Of a stretch of 32,525 nucleotides of DNA, positions 1-7,240 are shown piece by piece. Made by a program: the position numbers and the translations under genes. The DNA comes from Lentisphaerota bacterium. GTDB taxonomy: Bacteria > Verrucomicrobiota > Lentisphaeria > Victivallales > UBA1829. The stretch's first letter is position 1. Every line of letters starts with the position of its first letter. The notes beneath the pieces were generated by a model. That model saw only the letters and a list, made by a program, of their open reading frames with translations. It was not told where the DNA came from and searched no databases. The stretch lies in contig SUVT01000024.1 of NCBI GenBank assembly GCA_015061845.1, positions 1-32,525 of the forward strand. Direction: 5' to 3'.

Positions 1-1
1 T

Positions 2-577
2 TTTCTTCTCTATCATTGCCAGAATGAGGAGATCCCGGATTGCCGGTATGCGTTGATTGATTATGAGGATCTTGGAGCACAAGTCGTCAGATATTTTGCG
101 GAACGGAATATCAAGCGGATCTTGTTTCCGGCACACCGCGAACTTGATTTTTCCAACCGATCCCAATCCTTGCAGGTCGTCATTATGGAAAGTATCAAAC
201 AACATGCGGCAGAAGCCGGACTGGAGTTTGATGAGGGCTTATTCTGGCGGACTCATTACGGAGTTCCCTGTGATGTCCTTCTTCCGGAAGTTGTGAAAGC
301 GAAAGACATTCCCTCCGGAATTTTCACATTCAGTGATGCTTATATGGCGGAGCATGTCATTCCGCTCCTGGAGAATAATGAGGTCATGCGCAGCCGTGAG
401 CTTTGTCTGTTAGGGAACTTCAATACGAAACAAGCCGGAAAATATGGTTTTGACTCCTTTGACATGCGTGTTGCCGATATTGCCCGTGCCGGAGTGGAGA
501 TGCTGACCGGAAAATGCACGGAAAAACAGGTGAAGTTTTCAGCAAAATTGGTTGTGAACAGTTCAAAAAATATATAA
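2..577 (+). CDS. LacI/GntR-type transcriptional regulator, C-terminal periplasmic-binding-protein-like part (5' truncated by window edge)
   Basis: Frame 2 is open from the window edge (FLLYHCQNEEIPDCRYALIDYEDLGAQVVRYFAERNIKRILF...). The 'IDYEDLGAQVVRYFAERNIKRI' block resembles effector domains of LacI-family regulators. The provided ORF starts at an internal TTG. Confidence 0.65.
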   Translation, partial: FLLYHCQNEEIPDCRYALIDYEDLGAQVVRYFAERNIKRILFPAHRELDFSNRSQSLQVVIMESIKQHAAEAGLEFDEGLFWRTHYGVPCDVLLPEVVKAKDIPSGIFTFSDAYMAEHVIPLLENNEVMRSRELCLLGNFNTKQAGKYGFDSFDMRVADIARAGVEMLTGKCTEKQVKFSAKLVVNSSKNI

Positions 578-593
578 AATAGGAGATAAGAAA

Positions 594-707
594 ATGAAAA
601 AAACTCAAGAAAAGTGTTTTACTTTGATCGAATTGTTGGTTGTAATTGCAGTTATCGCAATTACTACCAATAGTTCGATAAGCGTAAACGCTCTTTTTTT
701 TGATTGA
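594..707 (+). CDS. Short ORF (37 aa) with a canonical prepilin N-terminal signal ([15 protein letters not shown]); probably the detached 5' end of the following gene
   Basis: AGGAG at 581-585 precedes ATG 594. Translation: [37 protein letters not shown]. Confidence 0.6.
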   Translation: MKKTQEKCFTLIELLVVIAVIAITTNSSISVNALFFD

Positions 708-1482
708 CAATTTTTCATTTTCTGATCTCCTTCAGTTGGAAAAAATCTTTCATTTTGCGATGATACAATTATTAGTAGTTATCGCGATAATTGCCATTCT
801 TGCAGGAATGCTGCTGCCTGCGCTGAATTCTGCCCGGGAAAAAGGACGGACCATCAGTTGTGCTTCCAATTTCAAACAGGTGGGGCTTGCAGTCGGTGCA
901 TACAGCGGGGAAAACAACGATTATCTGACACCTTATCAGACAGGCGGCGGAACTTTCTGGATCACATTGCTGAAACCCTATCTTGGAATCGAATATTTCA
1001 GCAACAGTAAAATTACCAGCTGGTCATCCGAAATGCGCCGCCAGAAACACGCTGTTCTGGTTTGTCCCTCTGCCACCCATTCCAACGACGATGGTTCCGG
1101 GCGCGATAGAAAGTTCGGCTATGCACAGCTCAACTCCAAAACACCCGGCGGGGCAAATCTCTCTGATATCTGTATTACATCCTGTTCCCCTGCTTACTAT
1201 GCTTCCGGAACTTCCGATGGTCAGTATGCCGGAGGAACCTTGAAAACCAACAAGATCCCCGCAAGTTCCTACGGCTGGCTCTATGAAAGCCGCGGGAACG
1301 GTGCATTCTGGGGATACTCCACCAGCAGCAGTATTTACGATGCAAATCTCGCTGATAAAAACGGTGCAAGCCGTCACAACTCCGGTATGAATGTCATGTT
1401 TATTGATGGGCATGCCGCTTGGCAGAGCCCTGCCAAGGAAGAAGAATTCGTCTCTTCTGACATCAATGCAAAGTATAAATAA
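700..1482 (+). pseudogene. Prepilin-like protein with H-X9-DG C-terminal motif; N-terminus disrupted
   Basis: Second, degenerate signal '[46 protein letters not shown]' and C-terminal '[17 protein letters not shown]' (H, 9 residues, DG). The only start is a TTG without a clear RBS, and the conserved Glu of FTLIELL is Gln. Confidence 0.7.
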
Positions 1483-1501
1483 CAGATAAAGGAACGATAA
1501 A

Positions 1502-4500
1502 ATGAAATCTGTGTTTAATTTTTTTATGTTGTTTGCCATGCTCTTTTCTGCAAGTGCGGCAGAAAAGGTGATTGAAGCTACAGGCAACCTTTCTTATCAG
1601 ACGACCGCTGACTTTTTTTCTCAATGGATTCCCATTGTGAAAGCTCCTGCAGGAAATGAACGGAGAATGTTCCCCGCAAAAGCTCCCGATGGAACCGTTG
1701 CCCTCTGCTGCGGAAGATACGGAAAGAATCAAGTCCCGCTTGCCCGCTTCGTCTTTGGTGACGGAAAAAATGAGACCGCAGCCCTGTTTGATGTTTCCGG
1801 TGCCGGAGAACAAAATGCGTTTACCGCACAGGTCGATTTCCTCTATCACCGTCAGCACAGACGCCCCCTTGAAAGAATTGAAATTACTCTTGGCGTGATG
1901 TCTGCGGATCAGAAAAGGATTTATAACGCTTCCATTTACACCAACAGTGACATTTGGAACAAGAACTATCTCAAGGTTATAAATGTTGATACGGCGAACC
2001 CCAAGGCAAAGCCGAAAGCGATCCTCTGGAAAGATGCCGGAACGAAAATGGAAAAAGGAGCCTGGTACCGTCTGAAATTTACAATGGTCCGCATGAACGA
2101 AACTTCCCGCTCTCCTGTGATCCTGAAACTGGCTCTGTATGAGATCAACGGGAAAAAAGCAGGTGGTGCAGATGGTAAAGTATTGGCAGAGGCATCCTCA
2201 AAAATTATGCCGAATCTTGGCGATAAGGTCAAGTTTATCATTCAGGAACCAGCAGTTCCTCCCTACATCGTTTATATAACGAACATCTCCGCCTCAAGCG
2301 GGGCAAAAAAAAAATCCCTGACGGCGGACGTTAAGCCTGCCGGGAAGGTCTTCCGGAGTTCTGCACAGAGTGTTGCCGGATTCCGGAAGTACCTGATGGA
2401 TCGGAAGAACAGCTATAAAAAAGGAAAAGAAACGGTCATCCTTTCCAGAAATGGAACCGCAGAATTTGTGATCGTTCAGCCTTCGGATGCTTCCAATCCG
2501 GTGAGATTTGCGGCTCAGGAACTGAAACAGCATCTGGATAAGATCACCGGAGCGAATTTTCAGATCGTTTCCAAAGTGCCTGCAGGAAAGAAAGGGATTT
2601 TTCTCGGAGATACGCCGGAAGCCGTAAAAGCCGGGATAAATGTCAAAAAAATCGCCCGCGACGGATTCCGGATCATTGCAAACCCTGATAAGATCATTAT
2701 TGCCGGGTTCGATGAAAACAATGTGAAGAGCGAAGTGCTTTTCAACTTCATGAATCCCGAAAATGAGCGGAAATATTCTGTTTTCAGTGCATCAGCCTGG
2801 AATTTTCAGCGGGGATCTCTTTATGGGGCTTACCGTTTTCTGGAAGAGTTGGGCGTCCGCTGGTTTATGCCGGGAGAGGACGGAACGGTCTTTCCGGAGA
2901 ACAGAAATCTCACCTTTACAGCTTTTGATACCCTGGAAGAACCTGTTTTTGACGGCAGAAGCGGTGCTCAGGACGGACGCTTTTTCCGTCCGAACCGGGA
3001 TGCAGAACGGACTCATCTTTACAGAAATGTTCTCAAGTGGAGTTACCGTGAAAACTTCCTGTGGGTGCTGCGGATGCGCCGTGCGACCGCTTTTTATCCC
3101 CTGAACCACCATCCGCCCTCCAACCAGTACGAAGAACGGTTCGGGAAAAACCACCCTGAATATTTTGCGCTTTACAACGGGAAACGTTCTCTTCAGAGAG
3201 AAGTCGGCAGTGGAAGAACAGGGGCACTCTGTTATGGAAATCCCGGTCTGTTCCGGGAAGTTATGCGGGATATCATGGCGTATGCAGATGGAGTTCACGC
3301 ATCAAAACGCGGATATCTTCTGACAGATACACAGAACTATAATATGTGTGAAAATAACGGCTGGCCGGAGACTCATTTCGGGAACTTTTCCAGTCTGCTG
3401 CCCCATGACCTTTATCAACCCTGCGGCTGTAAGATTTGTTCTCCGTTTCTCTCTGCAAGACAGGATGGTCAGATGTCTGATATTGTCTGGCCCTTTATCG
3501 CAAAAGTCGGAAACGAACTTTTGAAACGGAAACCGGGACATGTCATTACCTGTCTTGCTTACAGTTCCTATGCGGAACTTCCCATGACATTGGACAGGCT
3601 GCCGGACAATGTCATGATCGGGATCCTTCCGAGCAAAGATCTGATGAATCAGCCTTATGCTCTGGCAAAGCCGGAACGGTTCAAGGCATATTTCAAACTC
3701 ACAGAAGAATGGAACCGGATGAACAATATGCCGCTGGCATTCTGGATCCATTGGTTGTATCGCCATTTTGAACCGAAAAAACATGCCGGTGTCCCGATGA
3801 TCCTGCCGGAATTCACGGCGAAATATTTCCGTGAAGCAGCCAGGTACGGACGGGTCATGTATATTGAGATGGATACGGATAATTTTGTCATGGAACATCT
3901 CAACCGTTATCTTTTTATGAAACTGCTTCTGAATCCCTTTCAGGATCCCCGCGCGCTGGTGGATGACTACGCCGAAAAAATGTATGGCCCGGCAGGCACG
4001 ATCTTCAAAGAGATCTTTGCAGATATCGAGCGCCGTTGTTTTCAAATCGCCTCCACAGATGCGGTTCCGGCTGCAATCTGGAAAGACAAGGATAAATTCT
4101 CTTCTGAAACGCTTATCCGTTACCGCAAAATGGTCACGGAAGCGGAAAAATTGACCAATGGAACCAGATACAGCAAAGCGGTTCAGCTTTTCTCCCGGTA
4201 TTTTCTTGGCGTCATGGAAAAGAGTTCCAAAGAGTATCTGCGGACCGGAAATGCTGACCAGAAGCGCATGGCAATGATCAAAAAGGCGGATCAGAATAAG
4301 GTGATCGATCTGAAAAAAGGAAAATCTGTAACAAAAGAATTTATTCCTCTTTACGGTTACGAAGATTTCCAGACATCTGAAGCAGTTTTAAGCTGTAAAT
4401 CAGGTGTTTTGAAAATCCACCTTGCAGGGAAAGAGAAGAATCCCGGCAAACTCCTTGCCAATGTAAAGAAAAACGGAACTCCGGCAGTGTGGAACGATGA

Positions 4501-4843
4501 TTGTTATGAGATAATGCTTGTGAACCCCACAGGGACCGATTATGTTCAGATCATTGTCAACAGTATCGGAACATATTATGTAAAACCGTTCCACCGGATG
4601 CCGCTTGGAAATTACAGGATCAAAGTCAACGGAAATGTTGCTCCTGAGTTTGGAAACTGGACTCTTGATCTGGAAATTCCTCTTGCCCAGTTCAATCCGA
4701 ACGGGCTGAAAGGAAATTGGAAAATCAACATTTTCCGGAACCGCCGTACCAGCGATCCGAAGGCTTATCAGGCATCCGGATTATACCTGAAAGAGCTGCA
4801 TTTCCATAAACTGGAACAGTATTTTACTCTGATCATTGATTGA
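1502..4843 (+). CDS. Secreted DUF4838-type (glycoside-hydrolase-like) protein with C-terminal CBM9-like domain
   Basis: 1113 aa; signal peptide MKSVFNFFMLFAMLFSASAA; 'FVIVQPSDASNPVRFAAQELKQHLDKITGANFQIV...GIFLGDTPEA' typical of the N-domain next to DUF4838; C-terminal 'AVWNDDCYEIMLVNPTGTDYVQIIVNSIG' is CBM9-like. Confidence 0.8.
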   Translation: MKSVFNFFMLFAMLFSASAAEKVIEATGNLSYQTTADFFSQWIPIVKAPAGNERRMFPAKAPDGTVALCCGRYGKNQVPLARFVFGDGKNETAALFDVSGAGEQNAFTAQVDFLYHRQHRRPLERIEITLGVMSADQKRIYNASIYTNSDIWNKNYLKVINVDTANPKAKPKAILWKDAGTKMEKGAWYRLKFTMVRMNETSRSPVILKLALYEINGKKAGGADGKVLAEASSKIMPNLGDKVKFIIQEPAVPPYIVYITNISASSGAKKKSLTADVKPAGKVFRSSAQSVAGFRKYLMDRKNSYKKGKETVILSRNGTAEFVIVQPSDASNPVRFAAQELKQHLDKITGANFQIVSKVPAGKKGIFLGDTPEAVKAGINVKKIARDGFRIIANPDKIIIAGFDENNVKSEVLFNFMNPENERKYSVFSASAWNFQRGSLYGAYRFLEELGVRWFMPGEDGTVFPENRNLTFTAFDTLEEPVFDGRSGAQDGRFFRPNRDAERTHLYRNVLKWSYRENFLWVLRMRRATAFYPLNHHPPSNQYEERFGKNHPEYFALYNGKRSLQREVGSGRTGALCYGNPGLFREVMRDIMAYADGVHASKRGYLLTDTQNYNMCENNGWPETHFGNFSSLLPHDLYQPCGCKICSPFLSARQDGQMSDIVWPFIAKVGNELLKRKPGHVITCLAYSSYAELPMTLDRLPDNVMIGILPSKDLMNQPYALAKPERFKAYFKLTEEWNRMNNMPLAFWIHWLYRHFEPKKHAGVPMILPEFTAKYFREAARYGRVMYIEMDTDNFVMEHLNRYLFMKLLLNPFQDPRALVDDYAEKMYGPAGTIFKEIFADIERRCFQIASTDAVPAAIWKDKDKFSSETLIRYRKMVTEAEKLTNGTRYSKAVQLFSRYFLGVMEKSSKEYLRTGNADQKRMAMIKKADQNKVIDLKKGKSVTKEFIPLYGYEDFQTSEAVLSCKSGVLKIHLAGKEKNPGKLLANVKKNGTPAVWNDDCYEIMLVNPTGTDYVQIIVNSIGTYYVKPFHRMPLGNYRIKVNGNVAPEFGNWTLDLEIPLAQFNPNGLKGNWKINIFRNRRTSDPKAYQASGLYLKELHFHKLEQYFTLIID

Positions 4844-4862
4844 AGAGAGTTTGCCATGCAGA

Positions 4863-5225
4863 GGGGCTGTTGCAAAACCTGAAAATAAACAGCCCTAAAA
4901 GGGCTGAAGATCAAAGCCCGGGTAAGCGGTCTGAAAAGACCGCGCAGCCCCGGGAATAGATGAAAAGAATAACATAAAGAGGCTGTTGCAAAACCTGTTT
5001 GTAGAAAACGCATTTTAATGGTGTTTTTTTGTACGGAGTGAACGGAGGTTACAGAGATAACGGAAGGGGTTTGGTATTAAAAAACAACCGTTGCCCAAGA
5101 GAATTTTTTTATTTCTTTTGAGAAATCATCCGGTAATAACCAAAAATGCCTCCGTACACTCGGTAAACTCCGTTCACTCTGTACGAAAATGCTCTTTCAA
5201 AATTTTCAGGTTTTGCAATAGCCCC
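4863..5225. mobile_element. MITE-like element, copy 1, with 24-bp terminal inverted repeats and no coding capacity
   Basis: Left ggggctgttgcaaaacctgaaaat (4863-4886) and right attttcaggttttgcaatagcccc (5202-5225) are inverted repeats with one mismatch. Subterminal inverted repeat 5031-5049 / 5166-5184. Extra internal direct copy of the TIR core at 4981-4997. Confidence 0.7.
4916..4953. repeat. REP-like palindromic hairpin (cccgggtaagcggtctGAAAagaccgcgcagccccggg)
   Basis: gcggtct/agaccgc stem capped by GAAA, with an outer cccggg/cccggg stem. Repeated at 6586-6623 and, inverted and diverged, at about 6968-7012. Confidence 0.75.
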
Positions 5226-5248
5226 TTTTTTATTGTTTTTTCAGAAAG

Positions 5249-5722
5249 TTAGCGTTTTTTCTTCATTTTTCTAAACTCATAAGGATTTATGGGGTTTGGG
5301 TCTGCCCATAAACCTTTTTTATCTGTCCTTGATTGTTTTTCAGCTTGAATGTATGCAGGGGTTTTATCGTAATAGCTGTAATGCCACGCATAGCCATTTT
5401 GAACCATTACAAGGTTGATTTCTGCACCGTCACAGTAAATAACCCCTAAAACTCTGCCGTAATGGTCTATTTCTTTGAACCTTACAGAAACTTGTTTGCC
5501 GAAAATCAAAGAGGATAAATACTGTTTGGCTTTGTTGCCAAAGGCTTGTTTCTTTTCGGGTGCATCAATTTTATTAAGGCGTATGCGGAATTTGCCTTTA
5601 TCAAGATTATCTAAAACGGTAATGGTATCACCGTCAGAAACGCCAACCACCTTACCAATGATTTCAGCGGAAAAGAGAGAAAGAGAGAGAAAAAGTAAAG
5701 AGAGTAAAAACAGTGGTTTCAT
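5249..5722 (-). CDS. Secreted/lipid-exposed thermonuclease (SNase-domain) family protein
   Basis: MKPLFLLSLLFLSLSLFSAEIIGKVVGVSDGDTITVLD...RIRLNKIDAPEKKQAFGNKAKQYLSSLIFGKQVSVRFKEIDHYGRVLGVIYCDGAEINLVMVQNGYAWHY; classic SNase motifs. Start set at Met51 of the supplied ORF because of the signal peptide. Confidence 0.88.
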   Translation of the reverse strand: MKPLFLLSLLFLSLSLFSAEIIGKVVGVSDGDTITVLDNLDKGKFRIRLNKIDAPEKKQAFGNKAKQYLSSLIFGKQVSVRFKEIDHYGRVLGVIYCDGAEINLVMVQNGYAWHYSYYDKTPAYIQAEKQSRTDKKGLWADPNPINPYEFRKMKKKR

Positions 5723-5788
5723 GCTGTGGTATTTCCCTTTGGAGTTATGGAAAACACCGCAAAAAAAGAGGTGCATTCCAGTCTGTAC

Positions 5789-5937
5789 ATCCCTACAACG
5801 CCTACCACAGCGACTAACGGAAATACAAAGCAGAAATGTACCATGTATGCACATCTGTGATACATGGCACAAAAGAAACTTCCGTTAGTAAAGGCTTTTT
5901 TTATACAAAGGTGGTAGTTTTTGTAGGGATAGCCTTT
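5789..5937. repeat. Large imperfect palindrome (nested inverted repeats) upstream of the thermonuclease gene
   Basis: Arms: atccctacaa 5789-5798 / ttgtagggat 5921-5930; ctaccac 5802-5808 / gtggtag 5911-5917; actaacggaa 5813-5822 / ttccgttagt 5880-5889; ccatgtat 5841-5848 / atacatgg 5860-5867; aaaggct 5890-5896 / agccttt 5931-5937. Confidence 0.75.
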
Positions 5938-6071
5938 TTATGCTGTATGTAATTTTCAGTTCAAATGGTTTTCAGTTCTGTTTTTTCGCCTTTCCTGTTG
6001 GTTAAAACAAACACTCCACAATATAGCACTGCAAAGGCAAAATTTCAACTTGAAATTGCAGATTTTTCGTA

Positions 6072-6516
6072 ATGGGAACTACCAAAAATTCTTACTGCAT
6101 AGTAACAAGTGTATGTGCTACCCATTCCAATGACAAAGGTTCCAGGTGCGATAAAAAGTTCGGCTATGTACAGCTCAACTCTAAAACACCCGGCGGGGCA
6201 AATCTCGCAGACAAAAACGGTGCAAGCCGTCACAACTCCGGTATGAATGTCATGTATATTGATGGGCATGCCGCTTGGAAATTACAAGATCAAAGTCAAC
6301 GGAAATGTTGCTCCTGAGTTCAGAAACTGGACTCTTGATCTGGAAATTCCTCTTGCCCAATTCAATCCGAACAGGCTGAAAGGAAATTGGAAAGTCAACA
6401 TTTTCCGGAACCGCCGTACCAGCGATCCGAAGGCTTATCAGGCATCCGGATTATACCTGAAAGAGCTGCATTTCCATAAACTGGAACAGTATTTTACTCT
6501 GATCATTGATTGAAGA
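6072..6516 (+). pseudogene. Chimeric pseudogene: prepilin H-X9-DG C-terminal part fused out of frame to the CBM9-like C-terminus of the DUF4838 gene
   Basis: 6112-6278 matches 1072-1161 plus 1342-1422; from 6268 it matches 4598 onward. The reading frame changes at the junction (overlapping ORFs 6072-6317 and 6247-6513). Confidence 0.85.
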
Positions 6517-6895
6517 GAGTTTGCCATGCAGAGGGGCTGTTGCAAAACCTGAAAATAAACAGCCCTAAAAGGGCTGAAGATCAAAGCCCGGGTAAGCGGT
6601 CTGAAAAGACCGCGCAGCCCCGGGAATAGATGAAAAGAATAACATAAAGAGGCTGTTGCAAAACCTGTTTGTAGAAAACGCATTTTAATGGTGTTTTTTT
6701 GTACGGAGTGAACGGAGGTTACAGAGATAACGGAAGGGGTTTGGTATTAAAAAACAACCGTTGCCCAAGAGAATTTTTTTATTTCTTTTGAGAAATCATC
6801 CGGTAATAACCAAAAATGCCTCCGTACACTCGGTAAACTCCGTTCACTCTGTACGAAAATGCTCTTCCAAAATTTTCAGGTTTTGCAACAGCCCC
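6268..6895. repeat. Long direct repeat, copy 2
   Basis: Near-identical to 4598-5225; the homology ends exactly after the right TIR (...gcaacagcccc), with unrelated sequence beyond. Confidence 0.93.
6533..6895. mobile_element. MITE-like element, copy 2, with perfect 24-bp terminal inverted repeats
   Basis: ggggctgttgcaaaacctgaaaat (6533-6556) and attttcaggttttgcaacagcccc (6872-6895) are perfect inverted repeats; interior near-identical to copy 1. Confidence 0.7.
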
Positions 6896-6967
6896 GACAG
6901 AATAAGGTTTGTTCAAGCGGATTTTTCTGTCGCTCTTTCAGAGCTTCAGAGATGATTTGTGATTTAT

Positions 6968-7141
6968 ACCCAGGGCTGCGCGGTCCTTCAGACCGCTTAC
7001 CCTAGGCTTTGTTCTGACGGCTCCTTCAGAGCCTTTGCCCCATTCGGGGCAGCTCCCTCAATCAAGACATTTGAGCAGACTGATAAAAACGTCTACATTA
7101 TATACAGACATGGATGTCTGCAAATGATTTCAATGCTCAAA
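6968..7141. repeat. Cluster of hairpin repeats (REP-like, inverted relative to 4916-4953)
   Basis: cccagggctgcgcggtccttcagaccgcttaccctaggctttg is the diverged reverse complement of 4911-4953. It is followed by ggctccttcagagcc, tgccccattcggggca, cagacatggatgtctg (7105-7120) and outer arms tttgagca (7070-7077)/tgctcaaa (7134-7141). Confidence 0.65.
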
Positions 7142-7182
7142 CAATAAAATAAGGGCTATTGTAAAATTTCTGGTTCCCTCTG

Positions 7183-7221
7183 AAAAAAAACAGCCGTCCG
7201 GGAACTCTGCGGACGGCTGAT
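7183..7221 (-). terminator. Intrinsic terminator of the minus-strand gene ending at 7241
   Basis: Minus strand reads cagccgtccg-cagagttcc-cggacggctg followed by T8. Confidence 0.85.
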
Positions 7222-7240
7222 ATCCTTACAAGACAGATTT

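Larger units (their letters stand above)
4598..5225. repeat. Long direct repeat, copy 1 (3' end of DUF4838 gene plus MITE-like element)
   Basis: Near-identical to 6268-6895 at a constant offset of 1670 bp; only a handful of substitutions seen by eye. Confidence 0.93.

Noticed and set aside
4768-5013. 81-aa minus-strand ORF found identically at 6438-6683
   Set aside because: Duplicated only because it lies in the long repeat; spans the DUF4838 3' end and the MITE hairpins; no protein family features.
4863-5225. Complete insertion sequence
   Set aside because: No transposase-coding ORF between the TIRs; only a non-autonomous (MITE-like) element can be supported.
6761-7147. Small ORFs 6761-6955 and 6959-7147
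   Set aside because: Fall inside MITE/REP-like hairpin DNA; low-complexity translations and no RBS or domain support.
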